Shown here: piece after piece, positions 1-9,219 of the stretch
Position numbering within the stretch: position 1 is the first letter of the stretch
Layout of the letters: each line of letters starts with the position of its first letter
Source: Madurella fahalii
Taxonomy: Eukaryota; Ascomycota; Sordariomycetes; Sordariales
DNA: 64,000 nt
Direction of reading: 5' to 3'
Assembly: GCA_029876055.1 (NCBI GenBank)
Contig: CM056876.1
Span: forward strand, 3,906,001-3,970,000
Notes under the pieces: model-generated
Databases searched by the model: none
Seen by the model: only the letters and a program-made list of their open reading frames with translations
Told to the model about the DNA's origin: nothing
Program-made: the position numbers and the translations under genes

Positions 1-395
1 TTCGATTTACTTGCTCCATTGGGAGCTGTCTTTGCGGCCTCCCTCTGATCAGAGGGAGTCCTGCCCATCTTTGTTGCTACTTTGGTCCAAGCCGCGTTGC
101 TAGGAATCCTGGTTTGTTGTCAGGTTTCTCAGTCGTCATCCCTCCCCTTGTTTTGTTATCTTGTTGTTTTGTTGATGGAGTGGATGTGTGTTTTCCACTC
201 CATTTCACTAGTTTACCTATATCTACTCAAAGCTAGAAAAGATAGCCTAGAATATAACTATTGTATTTGTTGAGAGAGGTAGCGGCAACAGTTCGTACTA
301 CCTGTAACAGTTCCTGATATACTCTAAACGAGTATTATAGGGACTTAAATACTTAGGTGAGAGCTATCGACTATCTTTGAATACTATAGTAGAAG

Positions 396-530
396 GAATA
401 TAAAAGATTTAAAGCTTTTCTACCTAAATTCGAAAAGGAACTAGCAGACAGTAATAGTAAGAACTAGATAGACGAAGTTTGGATTAACTACCTAGAGGGT
501 GTATTGAATATAAAGATGTAAGAACGCTTA
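396..530 (+). pseudogene. Retrotransposon gag remnant
   Basis: Read in the frame starting TTT AAA at 408, this stretch gives a short gag-like segment (FKAFLPKFEKEL, then DEVWINYLEGVLN) typical of fungal LTR-retrotransposon gag proteins. It is interrupted by TAG and TAA codons. It ends exactly where the pogo-like element is inserted, and the codons for Glu-Arg-Leu-Ile can be read across the empty site. No pol region or LTR could be recognised. The gag identity rests on sequence resemblance only. Confidence 0.5.
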
Positions 531-576
531 ACGTAATCCATAAGCGAGCAAGCCATACAAGTGAGCAAGCCACTTT
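531..576 (+). repeat. Left terminal inverted repeat of the pogo-like element
   Basis: This 46-bp repeat matches the reverse complement of 2985-3030 with one mismatch. It contains two nearly identical direct sub-repeats (about 542-556 and 559-574, core GAGCAAGCCA), which look like a doubled transposase-binding site. Confidence 0.93.
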
Positions 577-760
577 TTGACGCGACCCCCCACCTTTGCA
601 CAAAACATCAAATTCCTCTACAACCAACAATGGCAACGCCTTCGTACGAGGCCAGGATGAACCTAGCCGTTAGGGCTCTTGAAAAGGATCCAAAGCTTAG
701 TATCCGAGCTGCAGCAAAGATCTACAAAGTTGACAAGGATACCCTTCGATGCCGACGCGT

Positions 761-1181
761 CGGTCGGCCTTCACGACGCGATATTTCAGCCAACTCACGG
801 AAACTTACGGATTTAGAGGAGCATATGATAATTCAGTATATAACTGAGTTATCTGCACGTGCATTTCCTCCTCGGCTTCGTTTTGTGGAAGATATGGCCA
901 ACCGACTGCTACGCGAACGCGACGCGCCCCCTGTTGGCAAGAACTGGGCTCACAACTTCGTCAAACGCCGACCAGAACTCCAGACGCGTTTTACGCGTAG
1001 ATACGACTACCAGAGGGCCAAATGTGAAGATCCAGAGATTATTCACAAATGGTTTGCGCTTGTATATAACACTAAAGCCAAGTACGGTATCCTTGACGAC
1101 GATGTGTACAACTTTGACGAGACCGGCTTTATGATGGGTATGATTACCACTAGTATGGTAGTTACCACCTCTGACGGCTAT
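761..1181 (+). repeat. Internal direct duplication, copy 1
   Basis: This stretch of about 421 bp of transposase sequence recurs at 1402-1822, offset by exactly 641 bp. I count about seven differences, all transitions, and most put T or A in copy 2. The duplication includes the CENP-B-like HTH and the first DDE aspartate. Confidence 0.9.
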
Positions 1182-1182
1182 G

Positions 1183-1399
1183 GTGTCAGATCGAAAATTG
1201 GGATTGCTGTGAGAAAAGGAGAGTGAAAGGATGATTCGCATTGAAGGAGCGGCGTCTGCGCAGCTATCGCTTCTAAGGAGGTGGTAGGTGACAGTGTTGA
1301 ACTCTGAACGTTCCAAAACTTCCGGCGAAGCCGGTAATTTATAGGCTCCTGACCCTGGCAGTGCCCCGCCTGCACCTGACACCCTCCTGCACCTGACAC
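1183..1399. mobile_element. 217-bp insert between transposase duplicates, possible MITE-like fragment
   Basis: This segment starts GTGTCAG and ends CTGACAC, a perfect 7-bp inverted terminal match. It has no similarity in sight to transposase code. Near its right end the 14-mer CCTGCACCTGACAC occurs twice in near-tandem. It lies exactly between the two transposase duplicates and brings the first reading frame to its stop at 1226. A small non-autonomous element is one explanation, and filler DNA from a rearrangement is another. I see no clean target duplication. Confidence 0.4.
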
Positions 1400-1401
1400 G
1401 C

Positions 1402-1822
1402 CGGTCGGCCTTCACGACGCGATATTTCAGCCAACTCACGGAAACTTACGGATTTAGAGGAGCATATGATAATTCAGTATATAACTGAGTTATCTGCACG
1501 TGCATTTCCTCCTCGGCTTCGTTTTGTGGAAGATATGGCCAACCGACTGCTACGCGAACGCGACGCGTCCCCTGTCGGCAAGAACTGGGCTCACAACTTC
1601 GTTAAACGCCGACTAGAACTCCAGACGCGTTTTACGCGTAGATACGACTACCAGAGGGCCAAATGTGAAGATCCAGAGATTATTCATAAATGGTTTGCGC
1701 TTGTATATAACACTAAAGCCAAGTACGGTATCCTTGACGACGATGTGTACAACTTTGACGAGACCGGCTTTATGATGGGTATGATTACCACTAGTATAGT
1801 AGTTACTACCTCTGACGGCTAT
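1402..1822 (+). repeat. Internal direct duplication, copy 2
   Basis: This is the second copy of 761-1181. It continues without a break into the rest of the transposase, so it is the copy colinear with the DDE domain. The junction CGGTCGG follows the insert directly. Confidence 0.9.
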
Positions 1823-2984
1823 AGTAGGGTTAAAAAGGCCCAGCCTGGTAATCGTGAGTGGGCTACAGTTATCCAAGGGGTAAATGCTCAAGGCTGGGCT
1901 ATCCCACTATTCATCCTCTTAGCTAGGAAATATCACCTTGCTCATTGGTATTAAGAATGCAACCTTCCAACTACCTGGTACATCGGAACAACCGACAACG
2001 GTTGGACTACCAATGAGAAAGGTCTAGATTGGATCCAGCACTTCGATTCCTATACAGCAGCTCGTACAAAGGGTAAATACCGACTGTTAATCCTTGACGG
2101 CTATAAGAGCCACCACTCCGACCAATTCGAGGCCTACTGCCAAGAACACAGTATTATCATGCTTTATATGCCTCCGCATTCCTCATATCTAGTCCAGCCA
2201 CTAGATGTTGGTTGTTTTGGGCCGTTGAAGAAGGCTTACGGCTATCAAATCGAGGAACTTATACGTATGTATATTATATATATTACCAAGTTGGAATTCC
2301 TTTGTGCGTTTAGAGAGGCTTTTTTTACCTCCTTTACCGACAAGAATATCCAAGGAGCCTTTGCCGGAGCTGGCCTTATACCGTACGATCCAGAAAGGGT
2401 GATTTCTAAGATGGATATACGGCTTCGAACTCCAACTCCACTACCCTCACCAGATACAACATTACCTTGGCTATCTCAAACGCCATACAACCCCCGAGAG
2501 GCCACCTCACAGAAAGACTTTATCAAAGGCCGGATATCCAACCACCAGGGCAGTTCTCCGACACCAATGCTGGCTGCCGTAGACCAATTGGCTAAAGGTA
2601 CAATGGCTGTAATGCACGAAGTGGCTCTTTTGCGTACGGAGGTCTCGGCACTACGAAAGGCCAATGAGGAGCTTAGTAAGCGACGGAGGGCTAAAAAAAC
2701 ACGTATACGGCTTGGAGGGTCTCTTACCGTACAAGAGGCACAGGATTTACTGGGCCAGAAGGCTGTGGATGAGCAGTTAGTCCAGGAAACACGGCCAAAT
2801 GGTGGTGGTGCAGGGAGGGTTCGTACGAAGATTCAGTGTTGTGGTCTGTGCGGCAAGCCTGGCCATAATGCACGTACGTGTCAGGAGGCTGGAGAATCGT
2901 CTGATTCATCGATTTCTAGTTCAGTTATTGTTATTTCCTAGTATTGTGGTTTGATAATTGTAGATTGTAGTGGTAGAGTAGTGG

Positions 2985-3030
2985 AAAGTGGCTTGCTCGC
3001 TTGTATGGCTTGCTCGCTTATGGATTACGT
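2985..3030 (-). repeat. Right terminal inverted repeat of the pogo-like element
   Basis: This is the inverted partner of 531-576, followed by the TA target duplication at 3031-3032. It carries the same doubled sub-repeat. Confidence 0.93.
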
Positions 3031-4129
3031 TAATAAATTTTGTACTCGAGGGGTTTTCGGTAAAATTTCGGTTGCTGCCCGGGTTTGGTGGGGTGCGGCT
3101 CTACGGTACCGGTACTCCACTTTTCCGGCTCTGGTATGCGTTCCGAATTATCATTAAATTGTCTGGATTTCCGTCCGATTTTACGTATTACTCTTTTTGT
3201 AGAACTTAAACGGTGTATACGCTCTTGCAACTACATAGCTTGTATACAACTGTAAATTGCAGATGTGTATTGACCCTCTTTACTCGGGTATAAATACCCC
3301 TCTCCTCTCCTACCTTTTCTAAAACTTTTCTTCTTCAGGCCCTCTTCTATACGTCGTTTCGTTCGCTTTTCGCTCTGCTCCTGCATGTAGTTCGCTACTT
3401 GCCCTCGTTTCTCTCTCCCTCTCTCTCACTTTCTTTTTTCGTCGTCGCTTCGGCTACTTTTCCATTGCGATAGACGCTTTCGCCGCCTCCGCTGCCGAGG
3501 TCACGCTGTATATAAAATGCATTCGCTCGGTACTTAAAAACATTAATCCTTACTCCGGGGAAGTCTTTACGATTAACTGTTCTTTCGAGTAGTTAACCTC
3601 CTTGCGTTACTCCTATTATAATGTAAAGAAAGAGTTGTATATACCGGTAAGTTATATATATTTTCGGTGGATTAGCAGGGGATTTGCTAATAATTGTAGG
3701 CTACTGCCGGAATAGTTGGCGACTCCGTTGACCTTATAATCCTTATCGATGCGGTTCGCGCTATCGTCGATTATTGCGTAGAGGACGCCGAGGGCGAGCT
3801 CGACGAGGAGGGTAATTGCCTTCAAGTTTCTATGCTGTCTCGCTATAGCTATAAGAAGATTGCTGCCGTTGCTAAAGATCTAGTCGGGACTTTCAATACT
3901 GCCGAGACCGCTTATTGCTGCTAATTCGGTATTTCCGGTACTACTAAGCTGTCTTCTATAAGTGTATTTATCTTACTTGTTTTCTGTAAGAGGGCGCGCA
4001 GTAAACCACTCTGCCAATGAACCAAAAGATCCGCCAGTTCAATCACTCCGTGATTGAACGCTGCACACCACTTGCTTATATCTGTCAAAAGGGCCAGGAA
4101 GCTGGATCCTGGATCTGCAAAGCACGAAC

Positions 4130-4174
4130 CCGGATCAGTGTGATCCGGATTAGTGCGACTCGGATAAGTGTGAT
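4130..4174 (+). repeat. Three tandem 15-bp repeats
   Basis: Three units, CCGGATCAGTGTGAT, CCGGATTAGTGCGAC and TCGGATAAGTGTGAT, lie head to tail and are followed by a partial fourth (CCGATC). They encode nothing obvious. Confidence 0.8.
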
Positions 4175-4183
4175 CCGATCTCT

Positions 4184-4209
4184 CGGAGACCCGTCAACCC
4201 GGGTCTCCG
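4184..4209. repeat. 10-bp perfect inverted repeat with 6-nt loop
   Basis: CGGAGACCCG (4184-4193) pairs with CGGGTCTCCG (4200-4209). It lies directly after the 15-bp tandem repeats inside relic DNA, and its function is unknown. Confidence 0.75.
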
Positions 4210-4449
4210 TGGTCCAGGAAGTTGGGAATAAGAAGGAAGTTCACCTCCGTTAGACAAAGAAGAAAACAAGACATCCTCAATTTCCATCCTAAAAATTTAA
4301 CTCCGAACGTTCAGAGGTGCTGTGCATCCGACAGTATCTCGTCTATAAAAGGAGCAAGCTCTCCAGCAGAGATAGAGAGGGGCGAAGACAATGAAGAGAA
4401 GACACACACAAAATCCTCAACTGTCATTTCCCACGATTCAGAGGTGCCG

Positions 4450-4723
4450 TGTTTCCGACATCTTCTACACCACTCAGTCTAGATGGGAATGCACGCTCAG
4501 ATAGTTCAACTATATACTAAACTATCGTCAGCTCTTCGAGATCCATAAGCTTCCATGAGTTGGCTAGAATATCACGTCGCGTAGGCTGGCCCTTTCAACA
4601 GTTGCGAAGAGTAGTATGGCTAACGTTATAGACCTTTGCTGCACCTCGTAGGCTTAGGTTTTTGTCATTTTGAAGAGCGTCAAGGGCCAGGATTAGCCTA
4701 GCTTCCTTTGAAGTAGGAGGCAT
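4450..4723 (-). pseudogene. Truncated pogo/Fot1-type transposase N-terminus
   Basis: Reading the minus strand from ATG at 4723 gives MPPTSKEARLILALDAL, then a psq-type HTH (GAAKVYNVSHTTLR) and the linker to the CENP-B-like domain (RRDILANSW, SERAFPSRL). A TGA (4595-4597) and a later TAG interrupt it. Both sit where CGA and CAG would be expected, so both fit C-to-T mutation. Homology fades near 4450 and no DDE domain follows. This is a different family member from the element at 531-3030, since the proteins differ in many positions. Confidence 0.75.
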
Positions 4724-4774
4724 GTTGGGTTATTAAGAAAATCTGTATTGAGTGCAAGGGTAACGCGTCGCGTT

Positions 4775-4822
4775 GGAAAGTGGACCGTTCGCTTATGTGG
4801 ACGGTTTGCTTATAGTGTACGT
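4775..4822 (-). repeat. Terminal inverted repeat of the truncated pogo-like element
   Basis: Read outward-in on the minus strand it begins ACGTACACTATAAGC, followed outside by TA (4823-4824). As in the element at 531, it holds two near-identical sub-repeats (ATAAGCAAACCGTCCAC and ATAAGCGAACGGTCCAC). The opposite end is missing. Confidence 0.65.
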
Positions 4823-5446
4823 TAGCTACCAACATAAAGTTATTGTGCTACAGGAGCGCTAATGTCACATTACCTGACGTTTGGTACCGTGGTCTGACCA
4901 ACAAGGGTGCGAGTCAGGCCTGCTACCGTCACCAACAGCATACCCGCCTCACATAGTGCATTCCAAGCCATCTTCCAACCTCCGCCCATGCTAGCTACCT
5001 GACTTTATCGAGTACTTTACGGCTGAATCGTCCTTACCGGGGTGTGGTTGTTTCAAGGTACGTCCCCGCTAGACGGTGATGGGTTTGGTTACCCTTGCAC
5101 TATAATTAACAGGGTTGGCGGGCTTTCGCATCTTAGTATCTTACGTAACCGAGCTTGCTGCGGTCTTCCCCGCACCGACTTCGTCTTTCTTGATGATGGA
5201 TTCCCTGGCTTCGTCTTCAGAATCATATCGTGTCGTGTCGCGCCGCATATTGTGAACCTGTCCTGTATTGAATACACCTTACTATTTCGCGTCATGGTCA
5301 ATAGAAGCATCCTTTCTGCTCGGCCTTGGCCGCTGGCGTTCTGCGCTCCGAGCGGGAGAGCCTCCCGACGACAGCGAGCCACTTGCCTCATGCAGCATAC
5401 CCCGACAATTGGTAATATCTTAAGGGTGTCCCTTTGGAAATTTACG

Positions 5447-6286
5447 ATGTCATCCCGAAACCACGGAACCGTCACCACGGCTCACCACACCAGCGATTGG
5501 TCCCCGGACCAGTACCTCCTCTTCCGTAAAGCCCGCAACCGTCCCATCTACGACCTACTCGCTTTCCTCGGACAGGAATACAACCCAAAGTGCGTTATCG
5601 ACCTCGGCTGCGGGCCAGGGAACAGCACCGAGATCCTCGCGGCGCGCTTCCCGGGTGCTAAAATCACTGGCGTCGACTCGTCTCCCGCTATGCTCACCAA
5701 AGCACGCGCAACCCTTCCTGACGTGGAGTTCACCCACGGCGACGTGCGGACGTACCTCCCCGACCCCCAGACCGACCTCCTCTTCTCCAACGCCGTCTTC
5801 CATTGGCTCCGCACCCGGGAACGCATCCCCACCATCACCCGGCTCCTGCTTGCGCTCCGAGACGGCGGGATACTGGCGCTGCAAATGCCCAACAACTACG
5901 ACGAGCCTTCGCACCGCGCCATGCGCGAAGCGGCGGCATTCTCAGGGCCGTGGCGGCCGTACTTTGCCAGCTTGCCGCCGGAGGCACGGCCCGACTTGGA
6001 CCCCATCGAGCCGACGATGGACTACCACAACGCCCTCCAGCCGCATTGCAGGCGGGTGGAGATCTGGACGACGCAGTACCAACATGCGTTGGAGGACCAC
6101 GGGGCGATCGTGGAGTGGGTCAAGGGGACGGGGCTGCAGCCTTTTGTGAACGCGCTGCCGGACGGCGAGGTGCGCGAGAGGTTCATGAGGGAGTATCGGA
6201 GGCGGCTGGAGAACGAGTACCCCTGGGCCCGCGATGGGAGAGTGCTGTTGACGTACCCGAGGAGGTTTGTGGTCGCTGTTCGCTGA
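5447..6286 (+). CDS. SAM-dependent methyltransferase, trans-aconitate 2-methyltransferase-like
   Basis: This single-exon gene encodes 279 aa. It looks like the Tam/Tmt1 family, which methylates trans-aconitate with S-adenosylmethionine. Methyltransferase motif I (VIDLGCGPGNST, residues about 50-61) is intact, followed by GVDSSPAML and DLLFSNAVFHWL, the acidic-loop and post-II motifs typical of this family, then LALQMPNN and a C-terminal RFVVAVR strand. Length and order fit the family. I start at ATG 5447 because the conserved DWSPDQYLLF region follows closely. The frame is open upstream, and an in-frame ATG at 5294 would add 51 residues with no acidic residue, which could be a mitochondrial leader or simply 5' UTR. 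It is probably housekeeping, not part of the NRPS cluster. Exact substrate is inferred. Confidence 0.85.
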   Translation: MSSRNHGTVTTAHHTSDWSPDQYLLFRKARNRPIYDLLAFLGQEYNPKCVIDLGCGPGNSTEILAARFPGAKITGVDSSPAMLTKARATLPDVEFTHGDVRTYLPDPQTDLLFSNAVFHWLRTRERIPTITRLLLALRDGGILALQMPNNYDEPSHRAMREAAAFSGPWRPYFASLPPEARPDLDPIEPTMDYHNALQPHCRRVEIWTTQYQHALEDHGAIVEWVKGTGLQPFVNALPDGEVRERFMREYRRRLENEYPWARDGRVLLTYPRRFVVAVR

Positions 6287-7044
6287 TGTCAGGTTCTGGA
6301 TGGATCATGGGGGGCGCTGCTGAGCGCAAAAAATGGGCGGTGACAGGGGGGAGGGGGCGGGCGGGCTGCGCCGTCAATTGCGGGAATGGTTACGGTGCTG
6401 TATGTACAGTACTGTACCTTTCATGTGATGCCTCAGCTTTGTTAGTTGTAATTGGCTCGATCGATTCCTGCTTCTGGGGTCTAGAATCGATCGGGCATTT
6501 GCAGGTCAATAGAAGTCGAGACTCGGCAGCAGATTGTGGCCCGGGAAAGATACAGCGGGCAGGTGTCCTTTTTGTTTCGAGATTCGTCGAAGCGACAGGC
6601 ACCGTACTGTAGTTGTGTACTGCAGCGTTGCATCAGCACTGCCACAATTGAGGACATCTCTCTCAGCGCCCACTGCGCGGCCGTCCTCAGTGTTCCCGCG
6701 CGACATGATTGGTTCATACCCTTGCTCGCTCGATTAGCCTCGTGAGGGCGCCCGCTGCCTGAGGCGGGATGCGACCCGCCAAGACAATCCAACGCGGTCA
6801 GCAATCCGCGCTCTCGGGTTGCGTCCTGAGGTGTCGTTAAAATCTGTTCGACACCTCCCCGCGCCACCGTTCTGACCTTCCTCCTCACCCTCAAGTTCGC
6901 CAACCTCGATACCACCAAGTTCTGACACTTCACCACCAGTTTTTTCTTGTTTCCATATTGCCACGTTCTCGTCAACCGGATTAGCAAGGCACAGCCTGTA
7001 ACCCCATTCCCCACGCCAACCGGGTGACCGGGTCTTCTCACGAG
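6287..7044. other. Intergenic region
   Basis: No convincing gene. It contains a perfect 14-bp palindrome, GTACAGTACTGTAC, at 6404-6417, about 120 bp past the methyltransferase stop. Confidence 0.5.
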
Positions 7045-8016
7045 ATGCTGTTTGGTTTGGATCTCGAAGGCTTAAAATCGGCCATCGCCTTGGTAATGAC
7101 GCTAGCCCTCTTTAACCTAACAGCAGGCGTTAACCCAACTCTGCAGTCGATGAAAATATGTGACTGCTGGGTAGAAGAACTCTGGCCAGAGGATGTGGAA
7201 ACCACATCCTATGACGCACCGATCTGGGACTCTCCAGCATCCCCTCAACAATCATGGTCTGAGTCGGAGGATTTAGTGGAAGCCCTGGAAAAGCCTGGCA
7301 ACGATGGTTCGACATCCCCAAGCCGCGTCCCTAGGCAGCACATCTGCCTGGTGAGACAGAGATACCGCCGATGCTTGAACTGCTTACACGGACGATGTGA
7401 TGGAGTGACGCGATGGTTGAAAGGAAAAACAGAGGAAGAATGCCAGCGATGCGGAGGAGGAAATTGTGGATGGATGATGAATGAAGGTATCCCCGCTCCG
7501 AGCACGGCACCGGACCCAGAAGCCTCCACGACGCCGCTTGGCAGCCTACAGGAACTCATCCGTCGCCGCCAACCTCTCAGCGCCACGCCCAAGGTACTGA
7601 TCGGTACCGACTTGGCGGCCTTTGGAGTCGCCTCAGTGATTCCGTGGCCGGCAAGCACAGCCGCCCACCCGACCGGTAGCCATGATTCTGCCACTTGGCA
7701 ACGCCAACGTCTCGGGACCGAGACTAACTTGAAGCATCTCGGCGCTCCAGCGCGCAATTCCGGAGGTACCACTTTGACTGACCGCCACGAAGCCGGAGTC
7801 GCGCACTCCACCGGCGAGACATTGACGCCCTCACGCAGTCAGAGCAACCAGTTCGAAGGAGACGGTATCGAGTCGAGCATTGCCCGGCCCAAGGCCTTAC
7901 AAGGAATCGGCGTTCTCAGGACTGGTCTCGTGAGCGCTGCCTGGACTTGGTCCTGCCACATCCGCCAGGACTTGGCACGGTTTCAGCGGTCGATACTGAT
8001 CCCGCGTATCTGGTGA
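7045..8016 (+). CDS. Hypothetical protein with paired Cys motif (doubtful)
   Basis: From ATG 7045 the frame is open for 323 residues. I do not recognise it. The only structured part is a Cys cluster near residues 105-142 with the spacing C-x2-C-x4-C then C-x2-C-x4-C (RRCLNCLHGRC and ECQRCGGGNC), preceded by basic residues. This recalls a shortened Zn2Cys6 knuckle but does not match the fungal consensus, which needs C-x2-C-x6-C. The C-terminal third is low in identifiable structure. It lies 200 bp upstream of the C2H2 gene on the same strand and could be that gene's 5' leader or a chance open frame. No splice sites join the two clearly. Confidence 0.35.
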   Translation: MLFGLDLEGLKSAIALVMTLALFNLTAGVNPTLQSMKICDCWVEELWPEDVETTSYDAPIWDSPASPQQSWSESEDLVEALEKPGNDGSTSPSRVPRQHICLVRQRYRRCLNCLHGRCDGVTRWLKGKTEEECQRCGGGNCGWMMNEGIPAPSTAPDPEASTTPLGSLQELIRRRQPLSATPKVLIGTDLAAFGVASVIPWPASTAAHPTGSHDSATWQRQRLGTETNLKHLGAPARNSGGTTLTDRHEAGVAHSTGETLTPSRSQSNQFEGDGIESSIARPKALQGIGVLRTGLVSAAWTWSCHIRQDLARFQRSILIPRIW

Positions 8017-8218
8017 TGCGCCGTGGAAGTCTAAAGACTTGTCGACCTGGGATTAAGTCGTTAAACTGATCCATATCTGTCATCACCGAACGAAGCCTCT
8101 GTCTCCGGTGTCTCGGGACAAGGCACAGCCACCACCATTCTCAGAACCCGACCAAACACGCACACAGAACTTTATAGACCTCATCCAACTCACGACGCCG
8201 TGGGTTGGGTTGACCAAG

Positions 8219-9219
8219 ATGTCCAACAACATGTACTACGCTCAAACCTACCCCCCTTGCTACCCTGCTGAGGAGCAAGGGGAGTGGGTCTGGGTTCCGA
8301 AAAATCTTGCTGCCGCCATGCCGGGTTACCGGACAACTTCCCATGAGAGTCAACTTATTCGCATGTACCCGCCCTTCAATGTGGGATTGGGCGAGGCACA
8401 GATGCCCGCCACGCCGTGGAATTCGCCGCCAGTTAGCGCATCCTCAACCCCGGACAATGATGCCATCCGCCCGCTTGCAGGCAGTCCAGTCGAGCCTCTG
8501 CAGGACTTCGACATTGACATGGCGTTGCAGCTGGACGCCTACCTTAAGGATGCATTGCCGTTGGGGGGTGCAATGCCGCTGCCGGACACTACTTCCATGG
8601 GTCTTTTTAACAATCTGGACTTCATGGTTGTCGGTTTGTCCCCGGACCTAGATTGTACCCTCCCCGTCGCCATCAACAGCCCTTTCACACCGCTGAGCGC
8701 CGCAAGCCCGGGATCTTCGGTCCATGGTACCCTAGGTTTCACTGTAACGGGTAACAACCCGCCCCAATACCCATCGACTCCCACCTCGCTCAGCCCGGCC
8801 GGCAGCTCCCCCGTTTCCACACCATCACCGCCCACGACTGCCACACAACTCCTCCCCTGTGCCGAGCCCTCGTGTTCCAAAACCTTTACAAAATGCTCCA
8901 ATCTCAGGTAAGACCCTCTCCAAACCGCCGGTCCCTCCCCTTCATCAGTATCCCGTATGGCTAACGTATCATTTTCCCCCTTCACAACAGGAGACACGAG
9001 CGCAAGCACCGCCAGCCCTTCCCTTGCGCCCTCTGCGGCAAGGGCCACCTCGACAAGCGCGCACTCTCCCGCCACCTGTGGGCCAAGCACCCCGAGTACG
9101 CGCAGCAGCACAACACGCGTTCCGAGCGGGTCAAGTGCCAGCTGTGCGACTACGAGGGCCGCCAGGATAATGTCGCCCGGCATATGAAGCGGCATGCTAA
9201 ACCAAGGAGAGGGGAATAA
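8219..9219 (+). CDS. C2H2 zinc-finger protein, probable transcription factor
   Basis: Two exons (8219-8907, 8991-9219) encode 305 aa. The 83-bp intron (GTAAGA ... branch CTAAC at about 8961 ... AG) splits the first finger, and joining restores it. Finger 1 is C-x4-C-x12-H-x3-H (CAEPSC...RHERKH), finger 2 is C-x2-C-x12-H-x4-H (CALCGKGH...HLWAKH) and finger 3 is CQLCDYEG...HMKRH at the extreme C-terminus. The long N-terminal part is Pro/Ser/Thr-rich with acidic and hydrophobic patches (DFDIDMALQLDAYL), typical of activation regions. I chose ATG 8219 because it is the first ATG in frame. It should be nuclear. It lies about 4.7 kb from the NRPS 3' end, with a membrane-protein gene between, so a role in cluster control is possible but unproven. 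Confidence 0.82.

Larger units (their letters stand above)
630..2941 (+). pseudogene. Broken pogo/Fot1-type transposase
   Basis: The likely ATG is at 630 (MATPSYEARM). The N-terminus has a psq-type helix-turn-helix (residues about 5-40, AAAKIYKV), then a CENP-B-like HTH region and the start of a DDE domain (YNFDETGF). The frame runs into an insert and stops at 1226. A second copy of the middle part (1402-1822) then continues the protein in another frame through the DDE core to a TAA at 1952-1954. After that stop the same frame stays open to 2941, with LILDGYKSH, PPHSSYLVQPLDVGCFGPLKKAY, a Leu-rich segment and a C-terminal zinc knuckle (C-x2-C-x4-H-x4-C, about 2848-2889). The TAA stands where a sense codon is expected and could derive from CAA by C-to-T change. 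Confidence 0.88.
531..3030 (+). mobile_element. Pogo/Fot1-like Tc1-mariner DNA transposon, inactivated
   Basis: The element is bounded by 46-bp terminal inverted repeats (531-576 and 2985-3030, one mismatch) and flanked on both sides by TA (529-530 and 3031-3032), the target duplication expected of the Tc1/mariner superfamily. Inside is a pogo/Fot1-type transposase reading frame. It is broken by a partial internal duplication, a foreign insert and an in-frame stop, so this copy cannot make a full transposase. It sits inside an older retrotransposon remnant, a nested insertion. The matching ends and intact target duplication show it arrived as one unit. Confidence 0.92.
3033..4449. other. Repeat-relic region without a recognisable gene
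   Basis: The sequence is TA-rich and stop-rich, in the style of decayed repeats. A TATA-like segment (GGGTATAAATACCC, about 3288) precedes a CT-rich stretch (3300-3440), like a promoter or LTR. A 75-codon open segment at 3700-3924 (containing DYCVEDAEGELDEEG) has protein-like composition, but no start and no family I know. Around 4262-4480 two diverged copies of a motif with ...TTCAGAGGTGC... appear. I make no gene call here. Confidence 0.4.

Noticed and set aside
4130..4174. CRISPR-like array
   Set aside because: Units are tandem without spacers and the genome is fungal.
5042..5446. Including the whole upstream open frame in the methyltransferase
   Set aside because: The frame is open to 5042 without an ATG there. 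The first ATG is at 5294 and the family core begins after 5447.
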